Positions 1 through 5,511 of a stretch of DNA of 5,918 nucleotides are shown piece by piece. Where the stretch lies: contig JAISKG010000018.1 in assembly GCA_031261015.1 (NCBI GenBank), positions 1 to 5,918 of the forward strand. The letters run 5' to 3'. The notes under the pieces are model-generated. The model made no database searches and was not told the DNA's origin. It was given only the letters and a program-made list of their open reading frames with translations. This DNA is from Dysgonamonadaceae bacterium (GTDB taxonomy: Bacteria > Bacteroidota > Bacteroidia > Bacteroidales > Azobacteroidaceae). The position numbers were made by a program, and so were the translations under genes. Each line of letters starts with the position of its first letter. Position 1 is the stretch's first letter.

Positions 1-604
1 GCATGTGTATGATATTACTTACGGCTCGATTCGCGCAGGAATAGATAATCTGGTGGTGATCGACGACAGCATCGTTCGTGGAACCACTCTGAAACAAAGT
101 ATTATCAAAATTCTCGACCGCTTGGGACCGAAAAAAATCGTGATTGTTTCCTCTTCGCCGCAAGTGCGTTTCCCCGATTGTTACGGCATCGATATGAACA
201 ATATGGATGAATTCGTCGCTTTCCGGGCAACCATTGCGCTGTTGAAAGAGCGCGGCATGCAATCCGTGATTGACGAAACTTATCAAAAATGCAAGGCGCA
301 GATGAAACTGCCGAAAGAACAAGTAATCAATTATGTAAAAGACATTTACCTCCCGTTTACCGACGAAGAAATCACCGTCAAGATTGCCGAAATCCTCACG
401 CCCGCCGATACGAAAGCCGAAGTCTGTATTGTTTATCAATCCTTAGAAGGTTTGCATCAAGCTTGTCCCAAGCATTCAGGCGATTGGTATTTTTCAGGCG
501 ATTATCCCACGCCGGGCGGCAACCAAGTGGTTTGCCGCTCGTATATCCGCTATTATGAGGAAAATACGGAATTATCCGATGTGCGGATTCCTTTTCCTCA
601 ATAA
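1..604 (+). CDS. Amidophosphoribosyltransferase-like protein (long form), C-terminal part
   Basis: This is the 3' part of a gene that enters from the left edge. The reading frame is already open at base 2 (H-V-Y-D-I-T-Y-G), so the GTG at 5 is not a real start. The phosphoribosyltransferase PRPP loop is visible at bases 53-88 as VVIDDSIVRGTT, the signature of glutamine PRPP amidotransferases (PurF family), which make 5-phosphoribosylamine in the first step of purine synthesis. It is followed by SSSPQVRFPDCYGIDM, which corresponds to the PurF segment ending in YGID. A C-terminal extension of about 100 residues then includes GDWYFSGDYPTPGG. Canonical PurF lacks this extension. As I recall, Bacteroidota carry a second, longer PurF-like paralogue of about 630 residues with such a tail, so I leave the symbol empty. 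The N-terminal glutaminase domain is outside the window. The gene converges on hutH, overlapping it by 7 bp. Confidence 0.85.
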   Translation, partial: HVYDITYGSIRAGIDNLVVIDDSIVRGTTLKQSIIKILDRLGPKKIVIVSSSPQVRFPDCYGIDMNNMDEFVAFRATIALLKERGMQSVIDETYQKCKAQMKLPKEQVINYVKDIYLPFTDEEITVKIAEILTPADTKAEVCIVYQSLEGLHQACPKHSGDWYFSGDYPTPGGNQVVCRSYIRYYEENTELSDVRIPFPQ

Positions 605-629
605 TCAAATGGTATCCGGTTGAGGAAAG
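592..629. terminator. Stem-loop across the convergent purF-like/hutH junction
   Basis: TTTCCTCAA at 593-601 is perfectly complementary to TTGAGGAAA at 620-628. This gives a 9-bp stem, extendable by a T-G pair (592/629), with an 18-nt loop. The hutH stop codon (598-600) lies in the left arm and the stop of the plus-strand gene (602-604) lies in the loop. The hairpin would form in both transcripts, so it could end transcription from both sides. Neither side has a U-tract directly after the stem; the plus strand has only TTTT about 8 nt downstream. It is therefore not a canonical intrinsic terminator and could be a chance palindrome in coding DNA. Confidence 0.35.
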
Positions 630-2094
630 CGACCGTTTTAAGTATCTCCTTATACATAATAATGTCGTCTTTAACGAATGGCACTTCTTTGCGATATTCG
701 TTCAAAAAATCTTCTAAGAATGGCGATGTTTTCAAAGGACGGCGAAAATCGATTCCTTGCGCTGCATTCATCAATTCGATCGCGTAAATATATTCCAAAT
801 TATTTAAAACTTTAAAAAGTTTAGTGGCGGCGTTAGCGCCCATACTCACATGATCTTCCTGTCCGTTGGACGAAACAATCGAATCGCTGGAAGCAGCGTA
901 GCAATACATTTTATTTTGGCTAACCATAGAAGCAGCAGCGTATTGCGGAATCATAAATCCCGAATTAACGCCCGGATTAGCTACCAAAAATTCGGGCAAT
1001 CCGCGCAAACCCATAATTAATTGAGCTACGCGCCGCTCGGAAATATTTCCTAATTCCGCTAAGGCATTAGCCAAGAAGTCATAAGCAATCGCCAAAGGTT
1101 GCCCGTGAAAATTTCCGCCGGAAATGATGCGGTCTTCTTCCGGGAAAATCGTCGGATTGTCGGTGACTGAATTAATCTCTGTCAGAATCACTTGCGAAAC
1201 GTAGCGGATCGCGTCTTTGGTCGCGCCGTGCACTTGTGGGATACAGCGGAACGAATACGGATCTTGAATATGCGCTTTCTTCCGGCTAATTAATTCGCTA
1301 CCTTCCAATAATTTACGCATCCGTTGTCCGGTTTCGACTTGTCCCGGATGCGGCCGCATTTGCTGGATGCAATCCAAAAACGGATCAATCAATCCGTCGA
1401 AAGCATCCAAAGAAAGCGCAGCAATCAAATCGGATTTTTTGGTAAATTCTATTGCTTTGATCAGCGCGTAAACACCGTTTGCGCTCATGAATTGCGTTCC
1501 GTTGAGCAAGGCCAAACCTTCTTTGCTCATCAATTTTACCGGTTTCCAGCCGAACTCTTGAAGCACGCTCATCGCTTCGCGTTTTTTCCCCTGATAATAC
1601 ACGTCGCCTGCGCCGATCAAAGGCAGGAAAAGATTGGCCAGCGGAGCCAAATCGCCCGACGCGCCCAGTGAGCCGCGGTCGTAAACGATCGGCATCACAT
1701 CATTGTTATACAAATCGAAAATCCGTTGAACGGTAATCACTTGCACGCCGCTGTGTCCCAATGAAAGCGCGTGCGCCTTCAGCAGCATCATCAGTTTGAT
1801 AATCACCGGCGGGATTTCTTCGCCTACGCTGCAAGCATGAGATTTTATCAAGTTCTCTTGTAGTTTGCTCAACTCGTCGGGAGAAATGGATTTATTGCAC
1901 AATGAACCGAATCCGGTGGTAATACCATAAAGAGGTTGCTCAGAATACTTTACCTTTTCGTCTAAATAATCGCGGCATTTTTGAATCCGTTGTACCGCTT
2001 CCGGAGCCAGATTCAACTTGAGATTTTGATTGATAATTTGCTCTAAAATCTCAAAAGTCAGCGGACTGCTTCCGATTTGATACACGTTTTTCAT
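598..2094 (-). CDS. hutH: Histidine ammonia-lyase (histidase)
   Basis: Cytoplasmic enzyme that eliminates ammonia from L-histidine to give trans-urocanate, the first step of histidine breakdown. The 498 residues match the family's usual length of about 500. The MIO prosthetic-group motif GSLGASGDLAPL is at residues 141-152, with the cyclising Ala-Ser-Gly at 145-147. Other family landmarks are YGITTGFG (56-63, active-site Tyr56), SHACSVG (85-91), NGT (198-200), QDPYSFRCIPQVHG (277-290), DNPTIF (312-317), GNFHGQP (327-333) and NGQEDHVSMG (410-419). The start is the ATG at 2094, whose bases overlap the fchA stop as ATGA, so translation is probably coupled. A longer in-frame start at 2274 was rejected because it adds 60 Arg-rich residues that are only antiphase fchA sequence. 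The leader is A-rich (AAAGACAAAAAT) without a Shine-Dalgarno site. This is the last gene of the operon. It differs from aromatic MIO lyases by its context and its SHACSVG segment. Confidence 0.97.
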   Translation of the reverse strand: MKNVYQIGSSPLTFEILEQIINQNLKLNLAPEAVQRIQKCRDYLDEKVKYSEQPLYGITTGFGSLCNKSISPDELSKLQENLIKSHACSVGEEIPPVIIKLMMLLKAHALSLGHSGVQVITVQRIFDLYNNDVMPIVYDRGSLGASGDLAPLANLFLPLIGAGDVYYQGKKREAMSVLQEFGWKPVKLMSKEGLALLNGTQFMSANGVYALIKAIEFTKKSDLIAALSLDAFDGLIDPFLDCIQQMRPHPGQVETGQRMRKLLEGSELISRKKAHIQDPYSFRCIPQVHGATKDAIRYVSQVILTEINSVTDNPTIFPEEDRIISGGNFHGQPLAIAYDFLANALAELGNISERRVAQLIMGLRGLPEFLVANPGVNSGFMIPQYAAASMVSQNKMYCYAASSDSIVSSNGQEDHVSMGANAATKLFKVLNNLEYIYAIELMNAAQGIDFRRPLKTSPFLEDFLNEYRKEVPFVKDDIIMYKEILKTVAFLNRIPFDY

Positions 2095-2720
2095 ATTTTT
2101 GTCTTTATCCAATGAAGTAATTTGTGTTCTCTCTCTACGGCGCTCATTTCCAATCGTTTGATTTCTTGAACGATACGTTCGGCATATTCGTCTTTCGGCA
2201 AAGAAGCCAGATTGATACGCACGTTCAACAACGCGCCCAGAACGGCTGTGCGTGCGCACATCATGGCCACGCAAGCATCGGTGACGGCGTTTTGATTGCC
2301 GGTCTTCGCTACAATGCCTATAAAATCCATTAATTTACAGGCTTTTTGCGCGACTTGCAAAGGCACTTCGGCGGCAACTTTCGTCGCCTCCTGAATTTGC
2401 CGAGCGCGAAATTCTTTTTCTTCATCGGTTTCTTTCGGAAGTTTATAGGCCGAAAAAACAGCGTCGTAAGCATCGGAATCTTTATCAATATCCAGCGCAA
2501 AATCATCTAAATACGAATTGAAGACGACCGCCATTTCCTTCATATTTTCTTCCTGGTCGGCATATTTCTTTTTGCCGATGGTGAGATTTGTAACCATTTG
2601 ACCCAGAGCTGCACTCAAAGCTCCGCACAGTGCGGAAACACTTCCGCCGCCGGGCACGGGATCATCGCCGGCTGTTACTAACAAAAATTCTTTAACTGTA
2701 AGTTCTGACAGTGATTTCAT
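2091..2720 (-). CDS. fchA: Formimidoyltetrahydrofolate cyclodeaminase
   Basis: Encodes 209 residues of the FTCD_C/FchA cyclodeaminase family. It converts 5-formimino-THF to 5,10-methenyl-THF and ammonia, returning the one-carbon unit made by FtcD to the folate pool. The Gly-rich family signature DDPVPGGGSVSAL is at residues 19-31, followed by the mostly helical body with GIVAKTGNQNAVTDACVAM around 135-153. The length fits a stand-alone cyclodeaminase; in animals the same domain is fused to the C terminus of formiminotransferase. I chose the ATG at 2720 (MKSLSEL). A start at 2768 would add 16 residues, but that stretch carries a promoter-like box and no conserved sequence. Its stop overlaps the hutH start by 4 nt. 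Upstream, 568 bp separate it from the end of hutI, which is unusual in this otherwise tight operon. Databases often label such proteins methenyl-THF cyclohydrolase, but the hut context favours cyclodeaminase. Confidence 0.93.
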   Translation of the reverse strand: MKSLSELTVKEFLLVTAGDDPVPGGGSVSALCGALSAALGQMVTNLTIGKKKYADQEENMKEMAVVFNSYLDDFALDIDKDSDAYDAVFSAYKLPKETDEEKEFRARQIQEATKVAAEVPLQVAQKACKLMDFIGIVAKTGNQNAVTDACVAMMCARTAVLGALLNVRINLASLPKDEYAERIVQEIKRLEMSAVEREHKLLHWIKTKI

Positions 2721-2739
2721 AATATCTTTTTTTGAAGTA

Positions 2740-2747
2740 CAAATATA
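2740..2747 (-). promoter_or_regulatory. Candidate -7 promoter box for fchA-hutH
   Basis: On the minus strand these bases read TATATTTG, an exact fit to the Bacteroidota -7 consensus TAnnTTTG. The box ends 19 nt before the fchA start, implying a very short A-rich leader (CTTCAAAAAAAGATATT). No good -33 TTG sits at the usual spacing; the nearest TTG is only 12 nt upstream (2760-2762). This is a partial promoter match that could allow fchA-hutH to be transcribed independently of hutU-ftcD-hutI. Confidence 0.35.
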
Positions 2748-2832
2748 GATGAAATTTTCCAATCCCACACAGACGAATAAAAATTATTATTGCCTTGGGT
2801 TTTTACCCCCGCAATGATCGAGCACAATGCTA

Positions 2833-2862
2833 CGTCCTTGCGAGCGAAGCGAAGCAATCCAG
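2833..2862 (+). repeat. Dispersed 30-bp repeat, copy 1
   Basis: Starts CGTCCTTGCGAGCGAAGCGA and ends AGCAATCCAG. It matches 4570-4599 on the opposite strand at 27 of 30 positions. The core is bounded by TTGC and GCAA and contains two GCGAA units. In one frame it reads RPCERSEAIQ, a peptide string familiar from mis-annotated small ORFs in Bacteroidota and several other phyla, where this element is dispersed between genes. Here it sits in the non-coding stretch between the fchA promoter region and the membrane-protein gene. I see no protein-coding role, and the 62-codon frame crossing it (2827-3015) is not a gene. Confidence 0.8.
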
Positions 2863-2915
2863 ATTATATCTTATGTTTTTTATTGCAAAACAGTTTTTTC
2901 AAAAATTAAAAAATC

Positions 2916-2949
2916 TTGCATAATAATTAAAATGGGTTCACTATCTTTG
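2916..2949 (+). promoter_or_regulatory. Bacteroidota-type promoter for the small membrane-protein gene
   Basis: TATCTTTG at 2942-2949 is an exact TAnnTTTG -7 box, and TTG at 2916-2918 lies 23 nt upstream, at the long end of the accepted 17-23-nt spacing for Bacteroidota -33/-7 pairs. The surrounding DNA (2870-2935) is very AT-rich, as expected for a promoter. Transcription would start near 2955, leaving a leader of about 55 nt before the ATG at 3012. The orientation is opposite to the hut genes. Confidence 0.5.
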
Positions 2950-3011
2950 TGCACTTCAATTGTGGTTTCATTTACTATGGGTACATTGAGTTTAAATAAT
3001 AGTAAAAAATT

Positions 3012-3359
3012 ATGATTACGGAAACGAGAGTTACAATTATCTTGGCAATATGCGTTGTGTTGTCGTTTGTGGTTGCACATTATTTGAATAAAGACTACAA
3101 ACTCAATGGAGGAAAACGGATTCTTTCTCATTTCCGATATGGCAGAATTGCCTATTGGGCTTCCCTGTTTCTGCTCATTCTGCTTGAAAATGTATTGCGT
3201 GCTGTGGGAGAGGTATTGATAAATGAATATCCTCAGCTTTCCTGGCTTGATGGTTGGCCATTAGTGCTTATATCAGTTTTAATTGGGTTTATTTTTGTCG
3301 GCTCGGTTTATCTAACAACTTATGCGGGATATAAAATCCGGAAACGCCTTTGCCGGTAA
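3012..3359 (+). CDS. Small three-helix membrane protein, function unknown
   Basis: A 115-residue protein that I do not recognise. Three hydrophobic segments are visible, at about residues 7-25, 46-63 and 82-104. The loop after the first is rich in Lys/Arg (K27, K30, K35, R36, R42, R45) and the C terminus is basic (KIRKRLCR). By the positive-inside rule this gives one consistent topology: N terminus outside, first loop inside, second loop (NEYPQLSWLDG) outside, C terminus inside. That coherence, a TAnnTTTG promoter upstream and an A-rich leader (AGTAAAAAATT) argue for a real gene. It opposes the hut operon, and its last 71 bp, including the stop, lie antisense to the end of hutI. GC over 3061-3300 is 94/240 by hand count (39%), against 109/240 (45%) in hutI at 3661-3900, which fits acquired DNA. 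There are no cysteine pairs, catalytic motifs or signal-peptidase sites to suggest a function. Confidence 0.6.
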   Translation: MITETRVTIILAICVVLSFVVAHYLNKDYKLNGGKRILSHFRYGRIAYWASLFLLILLENVLRAVGEVLINEYPQLSWLDGWPLVLISVLIGFIFVGSVYLTTYAGYKIRKRLCR

Positions 3360-4569
3360 TCACCCTTTCCACACAATTCATACCTACGTGGTAAGGTAAA
3401 AATTTATAACTCGGATATTCCAAAATAATCAAGTCGCCTTTCTTGCCGGTGTCGATGCTACCGATGACATTAGCTTTTCCCAGAGCGGCGGCCGCGTTGA
3501 TCGTCAACGCCGTAACTGCTTCTTCGGGCGAAAGTTGCATATAAATGCAAGCCAAAGCAATCGTCAACGGAATAGAGGATGAAAAACAACTGCCCGGATT
3601 GTAATCGGTGGCTAAAGCGACGGCACAACCGGCGTCGATCATTTGCCGGCCTTTGGCAAAATCTTCTTTCAAAGAAAAAGCAGTGCAAGGCAACAAAGTG
3701 GCGATAGTTGAACTTTGCGCCAGAGCGTCAATGCCTTGCGTAGAAGCTTGCAAAAGATGATCGGCGGAAAGTGCGTTCAATTCGGCGGCTAATTCCGCGC
3801 CTTGAGTGTTGACGATTTCGTCGGCATGCAATTTTATTTGAAATCCCATTTCTTTGGCTTTCAATAAAAAGCGGTGGGATTCTTCTGTGCTGAAAACGCC
3901 TTTTTCGCAGAAAATATCGCAATTTTCAGCCAGATTTTCTTCGCGGATCTGCGGCATAACTTCCGACAGCATAAAATCAGTGTAAGTGCGCTCGCTAAAT
4001 TCCTTAGGCACAGCGTGCGCGCCGAGATAAGTCGAAACAATATCGACCGGATGTTTGGCGTTCAGCTCTTTCATCACGCGAAGTTGCTTGAGTTCGGTTT
4101 CCTTATCCAAACCATAGCCGCTTTTGCCTTCGACAGTCGTTACGCCCATCGTTAACATTTTATCCAAACGGGATTTAGCTGCAGATTTCAATGCTTCGTG
4201 CGAAGCCGCTCGCGTGGCGTTCACGGTATTGTAAATGCCACCGCCGCGCTGCATGATCGACATGTAACTGTCGCCGTGCATGCGCCACGCAAATTCTTCT
4301 TCGCGGTAACCGCCAAAAACAAAATGCGTGTGGGAGTCGATGAAGCCGGGGAGAACGGCTTTACCTTGAGCGTCAATCACTTCGTAGGTTTCGGGATTTT
4401 CGACCGGAAAACTTTCGGCGGAAGATCCGACGAAACGAATCACGCCTTCAGTGATGACGACTTTTCCATTTTCGATAATACCCAGATCGGACATGGCTTT
4501 TCCGTGTTTAGCGGCAAAACCGGAACAAGTAACTAACTGCGAAATATTTTGAATGATGTAGTTTTTCAT
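3289..4569 (-). CDS. hutI: Imidazolonepropionase
   Basis: Cytoplasmic metal-dependent amidohydrolase that opens 4-imidazolone-5-propionate to N-formimino-L-glutamate, the third step of histidine breakdown. It has 426 residues. Metal ligands typical of the family are visible: DSHTH (H80, H82), H248 in KLHADE, H271 in SADHLL and D322 in ATDYNPGS. Substrate-pocket segments FGGYREEEF (85-93), EGKSGYG (147-153) and STYLGAHAVP (179-188) are also present. The start is the ATG at 4569 (MKNYIIQNISQLVT), immediately next to a dispersed repeat that fills the spacer to ftcD, so there is no ordinary leader. The conserved part ends near ERVITGKG (401-408). The last 18 residues (VSGFYIPHKLLDKPSRQK) look non-native and are encoded antisense to the end of the membrane-protein gene. 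The active site is intact, so the enzyme is probably functional. Confidence 0.95.
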   Translation of the reverse strand: MKNYIIQNISQLVTCSGFAAKHGKAMSDLGIIENGKVVITEGVIRFVGSSAESFPVENPETYEVIDAQGKAVLPGFIDSHTHFVFGGYREEEFAWRMHGDSYMSIMQRGGGIYNTVNATRAASHEALKSAAKSRLDKMLTMGVTTVEGKSGYGLDKETELKQLRVMKELNAKHPVDIVSTYLGAHAVPKEFSERTYTDFMLSEVMPQIREENLAENCDIFCEKGVFSTEESHRFLLKAKEMGFQIKLHADEIVNTQGAELAAELNALSADHLLQASTQGIDALAQSSTIATLLPCTAFSLKEDFAKGRQMIDAGCAVALATDYNPGSCFSSSIPLTIALACIYMQLSPEEAVTALTINAAAALGKANVIGSIDTGKKGDLIILEYPSYKFLPYHVGMNCVERVITGKGVSGFYIPHKLLDKPSRQK

Positions 4570-4599
4570 CTGGATTGCTTCACTTCGTTCGCAATGACG
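4570..4599 (-). repeat. Dispersed 30-bp repeat, copy 2 (inverted)
   Basis: On the minus strand it starts CGTCATTGCGAACGAAGTGA and ends AGCAATCCAG, matching copy 1 (2833-2862) at 27 of 30 positions in opposite orientation. It abuts the hutI ATG directly and lies only 3 nt (CCC) from the ftcD stop, so it makes up essentially the whole 33-nt spacer between the two genes. It is therefore transcribed in the hut mRNA and occupies the hutI ribosome-loading region. Its purine run GAACGAAGTGAAG lies about 9 nt before the ATG, but there is no clear Shine-Dalgarno sequence. Confidence 0.8.
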
Positions 4600-4602
4600 G
4601 GG

Positions 4603-5499
4603 TTATTCCATTAAATGCGTTTCCAAAATTTGCTTCATGGAAAAATCCTCCAGTCCTAAGTAATAGGAAGCGGTATCGACGACGGCTTGCAGCGGCACCA
4701 ATCCAATCAATTCGCAGCCGGCGACGGCCACTCCATAACGTTGAGCTTCAAAGCGAACCATTTCTACTGCTTGGTAAATCGCCGTTTTCGTGTAATCCGT
4801 CAAGTTCATCGAAACTTGCACCATACTCTGTTCTTTCAAATCCACGCCCATTGCTTTGCAAAAACGCAGGCCACCGCCGATGAAACGAACTTTTTTTGCA
4901 ATTTTATCAGCAATTTCCAGATTCGTGGTATGCAAATTAACATTAAAAGCAATCAAAGGCATGCGGGCGCCCACGACGGCGGCTCCGGCTGTTGGATGCC
5001 GTTGTTCCGGCCCGAAATCGGGTTTCCATTCGGGCAATTGCATTTTTTCGATCAAGCCTTCAAATTCGCCTTTGCGGATGGCCGCCAGATTTTGGCGATG
5101 CTCGGCCGATGCGGATTTTTCGTATAAAAAGATGGGCAAATTGTATTTTTCGGCTAACGTTTTTCCCACTTCTTTTGCCAAAGTGTCGGCTTCTTCGATC
5201 GTCAATCCTTTGATCGGAATAAACGGGACGACATCGACGGCGCCGAGGCGGGGATGCTGGCCTTTGTGCTTTGTCAAATCAATTTCGCGAACGGCGGTAC
5301 CGACAGCTTCGATCACTGCGTTTTTAATCGCTTCCGGTTCGCCGATTACAGTGACGACCATCCGGTTGTGGTCTTTATCCGCGCTGTAATCCAGTAGTTT
5401 GACATTTTCTTTGGCGCGGAAAGCGTTGACAATCCGTTCTACTTTTTCCAAATTTCGTCCCTCGCTGAAATTGGGGACACATTCGATAATTTTTTCCAT
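4603..5499 (-). CDS. ftcD: Glutamate formimidoyltransferase
   Basis: Transfers the formimino group from N-formimino-L-glutamate to tetrahydrofolate, giving glutamate and 5-formimino-THF. The 298 residues cover the formiminotransferase domain only, without a fused cyclodeaminase, whose activity is supplied by fchA. Family landmarks are the N-terminal ECVPNFSEGR (6-15), DHNRMVVT (43-50), GQHPRLGAVDVVPFIP (80-95), RHPTAGAAVVGAR (167-179), FNVNLHTTN (185-193) and VQVSMNLTDY (227-236). His82 falls at the same number as the catalytic His82 reported for the pig enzyme. The ATG at 5499 is the natural start, since the family begins just before ECVPNFSEGR. It follows the hutU stop by 12 nt (AGAAATAATTTT), an AT-rich leader without a Shine-Dalgarno site. 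The stop is 33 nt from the hutI start, and that spacer is the dispersed repeat. Its presence next to hutI indicates the folate-linked route rather than hydrolysis by HutG. Confidence 0.95.
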   Translation of the reverse strand: MEKIIECVPNFSEGRNLEKVERIVNAFRAKENVKLLDYSADKDHNRMVVTVIGEPEAIKNAVIEAVGTAVREIDLTKHKGQHPRLGAVDVVPFIPIKGLTIEEADTLAKEVGKTLAEKYNLPIFLYEKSASAEHRQNLAAIRKGEFEGLIEKMQLPEWKPDFGPEQRHPTAGAAVVGARMPLIAFNVNLHTTNLEIADKIAKKVRFIGGGLRFCKAMGVDLKEQSMVQVSMNLTDYTKTAIYQAVEMVRFEAQRYGVAVAGCELIGLVPLQAVVDTASYYLGLEDFSMKQILETHLME

Positions 5500-5511
5500 A
5501 AAATTATTTCT

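Noticed and set aside
2095..2274. 60-residue N-terminal extension of HutH from an upstream ATG
   Set aside because: Arg-rich sequence that is only the antiphase reading of fchA; histidase homology begins at MKNVYQIG, and the ATGA overlap at 2091-2094 is the natural start.
2721..2768. 16-residue extension of FchA
   Set aside because: The family begins close to MKSLSELTVKEF, and the added stretch overlaps the promoter-like TATATTTG box.
2797..2808. GGGT-TTTT-ACCC mini-hairpin upstream of fchA
   Set aside because: A 4-bp stem without a U-tract is too weak to call a terminator or regulatory element.
2833..2862. CRISPR or transposon terminal repeat interpretation of the 30-bp repeat
   Set aside because: Only two copies occur, far apart and inverted, with no spacer array, and no transposase lies between them; the known dispersed intergenic repeat family explains them better.
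2827..3015. 62-codon plus-strand frame beginning MLRPCERSEAIQ
   Set aside because: It is a translation of the dispersed repeat followed by AT-rich promoter DNA, a known type of spurious gene call.
2880..3131. 83-codon minus-strand frame opposite the start of the membrane-protein gene
   Set aside because: It has no family features, runs through AT-rich promoter DNA, and is antisense to the better supported plus-strand gene and its promoter.
4687..5389. Long plus-strand frames antisense to ftcD (up to 177 codons)
   Set aside because: They are complementary-strand shadows of a gene with clear homology; their composition is random-looking.
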